64,000 nucleotides of DNA from Endozoicomonas sp. SCSIO W0465 (lineage in GTDB: Bacteria > Pseudomonadota > Gammaproteobacteria > Pseudomonadales > Endozoicomonadaceae): contig NZ_CP092417.1 in NCBI RefSeq assembly GCF_023716865.1, forward strand, positions 2,768,001 to 2,832,000. The letters are read 5' to 3'. A program made the position numbers and the translations under genes. The notes under the pieces were generated by a model. That model had not been told where the DNA came from, did no database searches, and saw nothing but the letters and a program-made list of their open reading frames with translations. Below are positions 56,445 to 64,000 of the stretch, piece after piece. The first letter of the stretch is position 1. Each line of letters begins with the position of its first letter.

Positions 56445-57749
56445 ATGAAAAAAATCAATTCATCCCTCTTTGCACTGTCAACACTGACGCTGGCCATGCA
56501 GGCTGGTGCGGCCGGTTTTGCCCTGAATGAATCTTCAGCAGCTGCTGCAGGTACCGCCTATGCGGGTCGGGGCTCCAATGCAGAAGATGCTTCTATTATG
56601 GCAGCTAACCCTGCCGGTATTGCGCTGCTGGAAGAGCGGCAGGTGACTTTGGGTGGCGCTCTTGTGGTGCCTAAAGGAAATTTTGAAGGAACGGGTGTTG
56701 ACCCATTTTCTCCAACAGGGACAGTCTCCAGTAAAAACGACGATTTTCTGAAAACCAAGTTTATTCCTTTTGGCTTTTTTTCCATGCCGGTCGATGAGCA
56801 GTTGTCGTTTGGTCTGGGCGTTTATGCGCCTTTTGGGTCCAGCTCTGATTACGGCGATGAATGGGCCGGTAAATATATGGCGGATAAAACTGAGTTTACG
56901 GTTGTTAATATTCAACCAACCGTGGCCTACCAGTTTTCTGATGACCTTTCGGTGGGGCTCGGGGTTTTTGCCTCTCACGGTGAGGGTGAGTTAACAAGAG
57001 AAGTTGTTCTTCCTGGCCCAGCTTTGGGCAGTTCAAAAATGACCGGTGATGGCTGGGCCTATGGCTGGAATATCGGTGTAATCTGGCAGCCGGTTGAGCA
57101 GACGACACTGGGTCTTAGTTATCGCTCCAAAGTGGATCACTCTCTAGAAGGTGATGCGCAGATTACGGTAAAAACTTTTTCAGCTCAATTTGAAGAAAAA
57201 GCAAAACTGGACATCACCTTTCCAGAACAGTTTGAGTTGAGCGCCACACACCAGATCGACAACCGTTGGACGGTTATGGCTGGTGCAGTCTGGACCCGCT
57301 GGAGCAGTTTTGATGCCCTGGTTATTGAGTCAAACCAGGGTGGCAATGGCCCGATATCGGGGCGTGATCCATCGGATACTGATGTACTTACCTACGTACC
57401 TGAAAAGTGGGAAGATGTCTGGGCATTTTCAGTGGGCGCCAGTTACCAGTACAGCGATGACCTGACCCTGAAAGCCGGCTACGCCTTCGACCAGTCGCCA
57501 GTGCCCGATGAGTATCGCACCGCAAGAACCCCGGACAGCGACCGTAATTGGCTGACCGTTGGTGCCAAGTATGAATTTGGCAATGACTGGACTGTTGATG
57601 CCGCTTATGGCTATATGTTTGGTTCCAAAGTTAATATTGGCGAAAAGAATTATAACAGTGATGGCACTCCTAATGGGGGCTTAACTCTGAAGGGCGAATA
57701 CGACAACTCCGCCCATGTCTTCAGTGCATCGGTAACCAAGCGCTTCTAA
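56445..57749 (+). CDS. fadL: FadL/OmpP1-family outer-membrane transporter
   Basis: This 434-residue protein has a signal peptide (MKKINSSLFALSTLTLAMQAGAAG). The hatch-like N-terminus FALNESSAAAAGTAYAGRGSNAEDASIMAANPAGIALL is the FadL signature. Repeated beta strands end in the aromatic beta-signal FSASVTKRF. The family takes up long-chain fatty acids or other hydrophobic compounds, which fits the neighbouring DUF1329/RND context. The IS1182 element starts 10 bp after its stop, so the gene is intact but its 3' region is changed. Confidence 0.92.
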   Translation: MKKINSSLFALSTLTLAMQAGAAGFALNESSAAAAGTAYAGRGSNAEDASIMAANPAGIALLEERQVTLGGALVVPKGNFEGTGVDPFSPTGTVSSKNDDFLKTKFIPFGFFSMPVDEQLSFGLGVYAPFGSSSDYGDEWAGKYMADKTEFTVVNIQPTVAYQFSDDLSVGLGVFASHGEGELTREVVLPGPALGSSKMTGDGWAYGWNIGVIWQPVEQTTLGLSYRSKVDHSLEGDAQITVKTFSAQFEEKAKLDITFPEQFELSATHQIDNRWTVMAGAVWTRWSSFDALVIESNQGGNGPISGRDPSDTDVLTYVPEKWEDVWAFSVGASYQYSDDLTLKAGYAFDQSPVPDEYRTARTPDSDRNWLTVGAKYEFGNDWTVDAAYGYMFGSKVNIGEKNYNSDGTPNGGLTLKGEYDNSAHVFSASVTKRF

Positions 57750-57759
57750 AACCCACTAG

Positions 57760-59480
57760 GAGGTAGGAGGCTGTCCGAGAACTAGCTATTGAAAAAACGA
57801 AAGCTTCAGCATTTTCTTGGCTGATCAAATATTGACCTAAATTTAGCCTGTTTTGGGGTAAAAATTGCGTTTTTTACCCTTTTGCTTGCCTTTATGCTGC
57901 CATTTTAAGCCTTTTTGCTTCTTCAAGACGGATTGATCCCGTTGAAACCGATTTGACAATTTTTTTGAAATTATAAGCACTGCAGACCAGTGAAAATTCT
58001 CCAGCCACTTTTTCCTTACCCCGGACACTGAACCCTCTGAATCCTGAGTTCTTGATTTGGCCAAAAGGCGGTTCCGCAATCACCTTGCGACGCTCATAAA
58101 CCGCTTTGGCCTCTTTGGTTTCCATTTTGCGGTTCATCGCCTGGCGTATGGCTTCGTGGCGGTCTGTGCGAATCACTTTCCCCGGGTCTTTGTTGTCACC
58201 ACTGCACCTTTTACGTAACGGGCAATCCCGGCAGATATCTTTACTGACGCGGTAGCTTTTGTGTTTTGCTTTGCTAGCCGTGTTATAAATCAGCTTCTCA
58301 CCGGCAGGGCAGGTAAAGCTGTCGTCTGCTTCATGGTAAATAAAATCCGCTTTGACAAACTTTCTGTCAGAGTCTTCCAGTCCCTCTGTTGCAGGCTTCT
58401 CCTGTCGATCCGTAGCCATGTAAGCGTCAATGTTCGCATCATCAAACGCTTGCAGGTTGGGCCCTGAGTAATAGCCATTATCCTCACTCATTTTGCCAAT
58501 GGACGCGTTATCTGTTGCTTCTGCAATGGCTTCAAGTGCAGGCTTTACTTCCTGCTTGTCATTGGCATGCTGGCTGATGTGCTGGCCAACAATGATACCA
58601 TTATCGCTGTCGACGCTGATCTGGGCGTTATAACTGTACTGATAGCCACTGCCTTTTTTACCCATGATCCTGGCATCATGATCAGCAAAGCTGATTTGCT
58701 TTTTGTCGTCTATCGGCTTATCGGGATTCAGGGCCTGTTCCCGTTCTTCAAGCGCTTTTTTGGCCTCCTGGATTTTCTCTAACCGTTCCTGCTTGAATTG
58801 CAAGTCTTCAGGAATGCTGTAGCCAGTCTCCTGCTGATAAGCATCGTCCTCTTCACTGTCACTGGTTTCGGCTTTTTTAATCAGGGCCTCAACTTCAGCC
58901 ATTAATTCAGCTTCTTTGGCCTTAAGTCGTGCGTAGCTCATGGCCTTATGCTTTGATGAGTCGGCTTTGAATTTGGAACCATCAAGAGCGATGTGGCCCA
59001 GCGAGGCCATCTGTAGTTCCCGGGCGAGCAGCACGCTCTGTTTGAAACTGCTTTTAAAAAAGGTGGCCTGGTTTTTACGAAAGTCACTGAGCACCCGGAA
59101 ATTTGGGCAGTGCTGTTTGGCGATATACATGAAAGCCAAGTCCTGATTGCAGCGCCGTTCAATCTCCCTGGAGCTGAACACACCATGGCTATAGGCATAG
59201 ATCAGGATCGATATAATCAGTCGTGGGTGGTAGGCATTCTGGCCAAGATGGTGATACTGCTTTTCCACTTCAGAGGTGTCGATATGCTTGAAGATATCTT
59301 CAAAAACGAAGCAATCATGATCTGGTGGCAGCAGGTCGAAGATGTTCGATGGGAACATCAGGTGCTGGTCAAAATCAGCAGGGTTATCTTTGAATTTGAT
59401 TGATGACATCCGTTTCGGCAACAATAAAGTGGGCAGAAGATGCCTGATTATACTTAATCAGGCTATTCTCGGACAGCCTC
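57760..59480 (-). mobile_element. IS1182-family insertion sequence (1721 bp)
   Basis: Inverted ends GAGGCTGTCCGAGAA / TTCTCGGACAGCCTC are flanked by the palindromic 4-bp target CTAG at 57756-57759 and 59481-59484. The left end carries a 7-bp duplication (TAGGAGG twice). Placed just after fadL. Confidence 0.9.
57892..59424 (-). CDS. IS1182-family transposase
   Basis: This 510-residue intact frame starts with a DUF772-type region (NAYHPRLIISILIYAYSHGVFSSREIERRC). The first Asp is in GHIALDGSKFKADSS. A charged coiled insert (about 170-240) and a C-terminal cysteine cluster (CRDCPLRKRCSGD) precede the Glu region AEPPFGQIKNSGFRGFSVRG. All are typical of IS1182. Confidence 0.9.
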   Translation of the reverse strand: MLPKRMSSIKFKDNPADFDQHLMFPSNIFDLLPPDHDCFVFEDIFKHIDTSEVEKQYHHLGQNAYHPRLIISILIYAYSHGVFSSREIERRCNQDLAFMYIAKQHCPNFRVLSDFRKNQATFFKSSFKQSVLLARELQMASLGHIALDGSKFKADSSKHKAMSYARLKAKEAELMAEVEALIKKAETSDSEEDDAYQQETGYSIPEDLQFKQERLEKIQEAKKALEEREQALNPDKPIDDKKQISFADHDARIMGKKGSGYQYSYNAQISVDSDNGIIVGQHISQHANDKQEVKPALEAIAEATDNASIGKMSEDNGYYSGPNLQAFDDANIDAYMATDRQEKPATEGLEDSDRKFVKADFIYHEADDSFTCPAGEKLIYNTASKAKHKSYRVSKDICRDCPLRKRCSGDNKDPGKVIRTDRHEAIRQAMNRKMETKEAKAVYERRKVIAEPPFGQIKNSGFRGFSVRGKEKVAGEFSLVCSAYNFKKIVKSVSTGSIRLEEAKRLKMAA

Positions 59481-59812
59481 CTAGTACATCATTTCAATGA
59501 GATTGACGTGTACCATCTCCGTTCATCCTGAGCGGAGTCGAAGGGTGTTTGGCACGATCTATCATGGGCCGGAGTTTGCGCCCTTCGACAGGCTTGTATG
59601 TTTAACCTGTCTCTGATTACTTGTATAAGTACAGAGACGGGGTGAGGGGCATCGACTGCTTACTGCCTTCAGGACAGACTGACTGAGAAGTCCCCACCCA
59701 CAAGCATGAGCGACGATTAGGAGCGTTACTGCCCTGCAGCAGACAATTTTCGCAAGCTAACGCCAGCCTGTGGTCACCCCATCCGCATAAAGATTACATC
59801 AGGGACTGTACT

Positions 59813-60331
59813 ATGGAAATGGTAACTAACTTCGTTGGTGTGGATGTGGCTTCTCGATGGTTAGACATTTGTCTGCACAATGGTTCTTTTGAACGCATTG
59901 ACAACTCACTCACCGCAATTACAGAGTGGGTCGCTTCTTTGCCTCGGGCAACAGCTATTGCCATGGAAGCAACGGGTCGTTACCACTCATTACTGGCTTC
60001 TGTTGCATTCCAGCATGGTCATACCGTTTATGTACTTAACCCAAGGGCTGTGTATCATTACGCAGCCGGAATAGGTCGTCGGCAAAAGAGCGATAAGGCA
60101 GATGCTGCAATTATTCGACGTTATCTGAGCAATGAACATGACAGTCTAAAGCCCTGGAGGCCAGCCACAGCCAACCAGGAACTGATTAAAATGCTAACGA
60201 ACCATCGTGCGTCAGTAGTCAGGCATCGTCAGGCTATTTCAATGACGTGTAAGTCAATGCCTGTTGAGCTAACAATGCTCAATGATGCCCTGGAGGCCCT
60301 GAAAAAATTGATCGATGAGCTGGAAAAAAAG
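59813..60331 (+). pseudogene. IS110-family transposase, N-terminal part (split by ISL3)
   Basis: DEDD-type start FVGVDVASRWLDICLHNG, then AMEATGRYHSLLA and RRQKSDKADAAIIRRYL, the RuvC-like domain of IS110. The frame breaks at the ISL3 TSD after LEKK and resumes at 61667. Removing ISL3 restores about 320 residues. Confidence 0.88.
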
Positions 60332-61658
60332 GGGGCTTTTACAGGTTGGCGGATGAAAAGTGAGGGGTTGCAACAGAAATAGCCTTCAGAGGAAGATTGA
60401 TTTGTAAGGATCAAAACTTCTGAAGGATCAGACATGTCTGCAACCCCATCACTTCGTCCTATGTTCGCATTTCCTGGCTGGGTAATCGAGCGAATTGATA
60501 TTGACTGGAATATCAAACATGCCTTTGTCCATCTCCGTCGGGATGGCCGTATACAACACGTCAGATGTAGTAAGTGCGAAACACCTATGGGGCAGATGAA
60601 GACAAACGATCGAAGCGTTCAGGATCTGCCACTGGGGACTCTTCAGGTAAATCTTCTCTTCACTGCATTTCAAGGGCGTTGCTCTCGTTGCGGTAATATA
60701 GAAACAGTCACGCCTCCGGGGCTTGCACCTAAAGCTCAAGCAACAGAGCGACTTAAAAGGCATGTCAGCCATCTATGCCGCTATATGCCATGTGACAAGG
60801 TTCCTGAATTCATTGCTATCTCTGGCGGCACCGCTCGTCGCTGGGATAAAGAGATGCTCATGAAGATGCTGCCTGCACCCAAGCGGGATGGTATTCGCGC
60901 TCTTCTTATCGATGAAAAATCCATTGGTAAGGGGCATCATTTTTTAACCGTTGCTCTGAATGCTGATACCGGTGAAACGCTGTTCCTTGGTGAAGGAAAA
61001 AAGAAAGAAGTTCTGGATCGGTTCCTTTCCAGTCTGACAGAAGAACAAAAAGCAAGCATTGAATGCGTTGGTATTGACCGTGGTGGAAGCTATCAGGCTT
61101 CAGTGAGAGAGCATCTGCCAAACGCCGATATTGTATACGACAAGTTTCATATTATTGCCAATTACAACGATGTGATTGACCAAATCAGGCGCAGGGAGTG
61201 GCGACAGGCAGAAGAAGAGGACAAGCCGTTTATCAAAGGGCAACGCTTTAACCTGTTCAGAAATCCTGAGAATTTAACACCAAAAGGGCAAAGTAATCTG
61301 AAGGAGTTGTTAGCCATGAATGAGGATCTCAATCAGGCATATATCCTGAAAGATATGCTAAAACAGCTATGGACGTACAAATATAAAGCCTGTGCCAGAA
61401 AGTGCCTGGACAACTGGATAGCACTTGCCAAAGAAACAGGGATATCCGAGTTAAAGAAGTTCGCCAAGGGGTTAGACAGAGCTAGAGAAGGGTTACTGTC
61501 ATACTGCCAGCATCGTATAACCAGCGCGAAAATCGAAGCCTTCAATGGGGTTATCAAACGGATCATCTATAAAGCATGCGGTTACAATGACCTTGATTAC
61601 CTATATTTGAAAATTAGACAGGAGGCTCTGAAATGATCAGCCAACCTGTAAAAGCCCC
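60332..61658 (+). mobile_element. ISL3-family insertion sequence inside IS110 (1327 bp)
   Basis: Ends GGGGCTTTTACAGGTTGGC and its mirror are flanked by the 8-bp TSD AAAAAAAG at 60324-60331 and 61659-61666. Confidence 0.94.
60434..61636 (+). CDS. ISL3-family transposase
   Basis: This 400-residue intact frame has an N-terminal zinc ribbon (CSKCETPMG ... CSRCGN), a helix-turn-helix part around SGGTARRWDKEM, and the DDE core LLIDEKSIGKGHHFLTVA, GIDRGGSYQASV and ITSAKIEAFNGVIKRI. Good candidate for an active element. Confidence 0.9.
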   Translation: MSATPSLRPMFAFPGWVIERIDIDWNIKHAFVHLRRDGRIQHVRCSKCETPMGQMKTNDRSVQDLPLGTLQVNLLFTAFQGRCSRCGNIETVTPPGLAPKAQATERLKRHVSHLCRYMPCDKVPEFIAISGGTARRWDKEMLMKMLPAPKRDGIRALLIDEKSIGKGHHFLTVALNADTGETLFLGEGKKKEVLDRFLSSLTEEQKASIECVGIDRGGSYQASVREHLPNADIVYDKFHIIANYNDVIDQIRRREWRQAEEEDKPFIKGQRFNLFRNPENLTPKGQSNLKELLAMNEDLNQAYILKDMLKQLWTYKYKACARKCLDNWIALAKETGISELKKFAKGLDRAREGLLSYCQHRITSAKIEAFNGVIKRIIYKACGYNDLDYLYLKIRQEALK

Positions 61659-61666
61659 AAAAAAAG

Positions 61667-62107
61667 ATCATGGAAACCATGAAAAACGAAGATCCGGAGC
61701 AACAGGAAGGCTTTAAGGCGATGAAGAGTATTCCGGGCTTTGGTGCATTGAGTTCGGCCTTTTTTTCCAACGAAATGGCCAGAGGAGACTTCAAATCTGG
61801 AGATCAATTCATTGCCTTTTTTGGACTTGATCTGCAGTTTAAAGACTCTGGCACGAAACGCGGTCGCCGCAGACTGAGCAAGCAAGGTTCAAGCGAAGGT
61901 CGCCGTTTGTTGTACAACGTAGCGATGTCAGCTTGCCGTGGCGCATTTAAACCAATGTATGAGCACTACACGTCCAGAATGAGTTGTACTCAGGCTTTGG
62001 TGGCGGTGATGCGCAAACTGCTGCGAATTGCGTTCAGCGTATGGCGTAGTAAGAAAGCATTTGATATGGCTATGTATCGTTCCCCTGTAATGCAAAGTGC
62101 TTTATAG
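61667..62107 (+). pseudogene. IS110-family transposase, C-terminal part
   Basis: Reads MKSIPGFGALSSAFFSNEMARGDFKSGDQFIAFFGLDL then GRRRLSKQGSSEGRRLLYNVAMSA, the transposase_20 part with its conserved PG and Ser (SKQGS) region. Continues the fragment at 59813-60331. Confidence 0.88.
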
Positions 62108-62470
62108 GCTTATCACTGGGCCATCAAGGACCTGAGATAATGCAGGGAGGACCTTGAAACTGCTAACGGCTAGGGTTCTTGGCAGTGGTTTCGTTTTGTT
62201 TAAAGTTTCAACAAGGCTCTAAAATTTCCACTGATAATTGTTGAAAATTATGTTGACAAGAAACATAGAGCCTCAGGACGAGCGGAGTGCAGAGGCTTAT
62301 GGTAACGACAACCCGTCAAACTCATTGAAACCATGTACTAGGTTCTTGTCTCAATCAAGAAAAAATATGCGTAAAAGATAAGCCCGGCAGTCGTCGGGCA
62401 TCTTTTTCTGTGCAGGGTGAATTTGTTGACTACTTTATTGATATGAAAAATCGACAACAAGAGATGTCCC
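62108..62470. other. Non-coding stretch with inverted-repeat arm and terminator
   Basis: No gene seen. It holds a short hairpin-forming sequence (GAGCCTC ... GAGGCT around 62268-62295), the right 31-bp inverted-repeat arm and the terminator at 62382. Confidence 0.45.
62382..62408 (+). terminator. Rho-independent terminator
   Basis: GCCCGGC pairs with GTCGGGC (one G-T pair), loop AGTC, followed by ATCTTTTT. The plus-strand gene it served is not present upstream; only mobile DNA lies there now. Confidence 0.75.
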
Positions 62471-62854
62471 ATGGAAGTACGAGTACCAACGAATACACCT
62501 ACTTCACCTCCACTCTCGTCCACCTCAACGTCGCAGTCAGGCTCTTTCGGCAATGCCAGTACCAGTTATAGAAAGGTATCTTCTGAGGCCAGGGGGAATG
62601 CTGGCAAGTCCTTTTCAGGCCATACGATCAATAATTCACCGGGAACTCATTCCGGTCTACCGTCGGTGATGCCGGACGGCGATGTTGTCGTCCCGAAGTT
62701 GACGACCCCCAGTGGTGCACCGTTAGTTCGCCGTTCCGTTGCCTCTGCCAGCTTACCTGACGAGTTTTATCCGGGGAGCCTTCTATCGCCGTCATCAGTT
62801 TTCAGGCCGTCCTCGCAGGCAAACATTTCGCTTCCGAGTATAAGAGAAGATGAG
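62471..62854 (+). pseudogene. Ser/Thr/Pro-rich protein of unknown function, N-terminal part (split by IS1595)
   Basis: 128 codons from ATG 62471: MEVRVPTNTPTSPPLSSTSTSQSGSF..., then SGLPSVMPDGDVVVPKLTTPSGAPLVRR and ending LPSIREDE at the IS. There is no signal peptide or helix, and low complexity suggests disorder. Secreted effectors often begin like this, but I do not recognise a family. The frame continues past the IS as VYEDKPGVM to the window end. Confidence 0.55.
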
Positions 62855-63963
62855 GGCTAAGTTACCGTTAATGGTTGGAAGCACCAATGTTCAGTAATTC
62901 TGCTGATCAACCGGCCAACAGTTAATTTTTTTGCTGCCGTCAGTTCTCGCCTCCAGGCCAGATAATGGGGAAGGTAACGAGTTGCAACCCCTTGGAATAC
63001 GCCGCCAATCCAGCGTTTTAAATGACTGTGATAAGAATTTACAGTCTGGATGTGGTAGATGCCTTCAACAACATGTTGACCTGCTGATGTCACCAGCTCC
63101 TTGAAGACAAATCCAAGCTTGTCAGCAAGTTTTTCGTGAGCGAGGTGTGCATCCGCACAGACCGTGGCCTGTATCGATATGCGGCCATTTAAATGCCTGC
63201 ACAATTCATTAGCACTTTCGTTTTCTAATACACCGTCAACGGTATTTCGATTACGGTCCCGAGCCACCATTACCGGGACTTTTCGGGCTTTGTTGGGATC
63301 ATTACCCCGCTTTCGGGTTGGCCGTGGAAGGCCTTCTCTTTGCCCTTTGAAGGATTCACGGAAAAATGTTTCATCAAGCTCAGTAATGCCACAAAGCTCT
63401 TCTGCTTGATCATTATTAATCACTTCAAGAAAGCGGTGACGCCAGCGGAACGCAGTTTTCAAGTCAATGGCATTCTCAGCAGCAGCTGGTCGCAAGACCA
63501 TAGAGTGAGTCATACCTGCGAGGTACTTGTTCCATTTTTCAGGGTGCCTGAGCCTTGCCAAAGGCGTTCCACTAAAGGCGTTAAACGTTGAGTCGCAAGT
63601 CTTGCAGTGGTAGCGCTGTCGGCCATTTCGTATGCCCCAGCGACCAACGCTATGGCTTTTGCATTTGGGGCACCTGGGGTTTTCGGCAAATTGGGCAAGT
63701 ATGCTCTTTTCTACGTCAGGTGTTGCATTATCGTTATTGGGTATAGATTCACTGTAAACAGGTTCAGAGTCAGTGGTTTCTACTACCTCGGTAACCTCTA
63801 TTTGAGTACTAAGGAGCGAGTTGTTAAGAATGTCTCGCTGTTCACTGGTTAATGTTGAAATGGAATCAATAAAATTCTGGAAGAGTTCAGATTGCATATC
63901 ACTCCCCTACAACGTAGATTTTATGGGAGTTTAGCTGATTCAACCATTAACGGTAACTTAGCC
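62855..63963 (-). mobile_element. IS1595-family insertion sequence, copy B (1109 bp)
   Basis: Same ends as copy A. Direct repeats GAAGATGAG lie at 62846-62854 and 63964-63972 (9 bp). Confidence 0.93.
62857..63897 (-). CDS. IS1595-family transposase (copy B)
   Basis: 346 residues, same domains as copy A; one visible difference (Arg for Gln in the zinc-ribbon part). Intact. Confidence 0.9.
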   Translation of the reverse strand: MQSELFQNFIDSISTLTSEQRDILNNSLLSTQIEVTEVVETTDSEPVYSESIPNNDNATPDVEKSILAQFAENPRCPKCKSHSVGRWGIRNGRQRYHCKTCDSTFNAFSGTPLARLRHPEKWNKYLAGMTHSMVLRPAAAENAIDLKTAFRWRHRFLEVINNDQAEELCGITELDETFFRESFKGQREGLPRPTRKRGNDPNKARKVPVMVARDRNRNTVDGVLENESANELCRHLNGRISIQATVCADAHLAHEKLADKLGFVFKELVTSAGQHVVEGIYHIQTVNSYHSHLKRWIGGVFQGVATRYLPHYLAWRRELTAAKKLTVGRLISRITEHWCFQPLTVT

Positions 63964-64000
63964 GAAGATGAGGTTTATGAAGATAAGCCAGGTGTGATGT
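63964..64000 (+). pseudogene. Ser/Thr/Pro-rich protein, continuation after IS1595
   Basis: After the second TSD copy the frame reads REDEVYEDKPGVM and leaves the window. The full size and the rest of the domains are unknown. Confidence 0.5.

Larger units (their letters stand above)
59481..62341. repeat. 31-bp imperfect inverted repeats bounding the IS110/ISL3 region
   Basis: 59481-59511 and 62311-62341 are inverted copies, 27 of 31 bases equal, both beginning CTAGTACAT and sharing TTTCAATGAG and TTGACG. IS110 elements do not normally carry such terminal repeats, so the arms may belong to an older small element (MITE-like) into which IS110 and then ISL3 went. The left arm's CTAG was the IS1182 target. 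Confidence 0.6.

Overview
The window looks like a gammaproteobacterial chromosome of the Endozoicomonas / Oceanospirillales kind. This is inferred from the gene set: minCDE, lpxL, nadK, glpG, YeaC (DUF1315), DUF2797, pepN, fadL, aceK and a BCCT transporter. Moderate GC and a very heavy insertion-sequence (IS) load also fit a host-associated marine bacterium. No rRNA, tRNA or CRISPR array was found. About 26 kb of the 64 kb (roughly 40%) is IS DNA. I count about 19 whole or partial copies: ISNCY/ISDol1-like, IS4 (x2), IS1595 (x2), IS66 (x7 pieces), IS50/Tn5-like (x2), IS1634, IS630, IS1182, IS110 and ISL3. Most ends could be fixed to the base from terminal inverted repeats and target-site duplications (TSDs), so the interrupted genes can be read through.

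Layout. 1-3463: a BCCT transporter split by an ISNCY/ISDol1-like element. 3849-11742: an intact housekeeping block (lpxL, divergent minCDE, an MFS transporter, queH, an exported Prx6-type peroxiredoxin, a D-cysteine-desulfhydrase-like enzyme). 11798-17562: a junction zone of IS4, IS1595 and two IS66 pieces around two broken unknown genes, joined to the 3' half of aceK. 18347-21410: a PhnA/YjdM-like protein and a 781-residue repeat-rich pentapeptide/TPR-like protein.

21598-40878 is a carbohydrate-use locus: a LysR regulator, a sodium:solute symporter, a cytoplasmic sulfatase, three GH43-like beta-propeller proteins (one continuing into an F5/8C-like domain) and a KdgM-like outer-membrane porin. 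The plausible scheme is glycan capture and cleavage outside the cytoplasm, passage through the porin, sodium-driven uptake of sulfated sugars and cytoplasmic desulfation, all under LysR control. Six independent IS insertions lie in it. All three GH43 genes are broken, while regulator, symporter, sulfatase and porin still read.

41076-49523: DUF1853 split by an IS50-like element, then nadK, glpG, yeaC-like, a DUF2797 gene and pepN. 49802-57749: remains of a YCF48/RND/DUF1329 operon plus fadL; most of the RND gene has been replaced by a nest of IS66 copies. 57760-64000: IS1182, an inverted-repeat-bounded region holding an IS110 split by ISL3, then a Ser/Thr/Pro-rich protein of unknown function split by the second IS1595 copy.

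The most unusual structure is the IS66 nest at 51176-54710. A 1.9-kb unit bounded by two copies of the same IS66 end sits inside another IS66, flanked by an 8-bp TSD, which looks like a left-end/left-end transposition product. The same 8-bp target inside IS66 is also the junction of the other IS66 nest, at 15950-15957.
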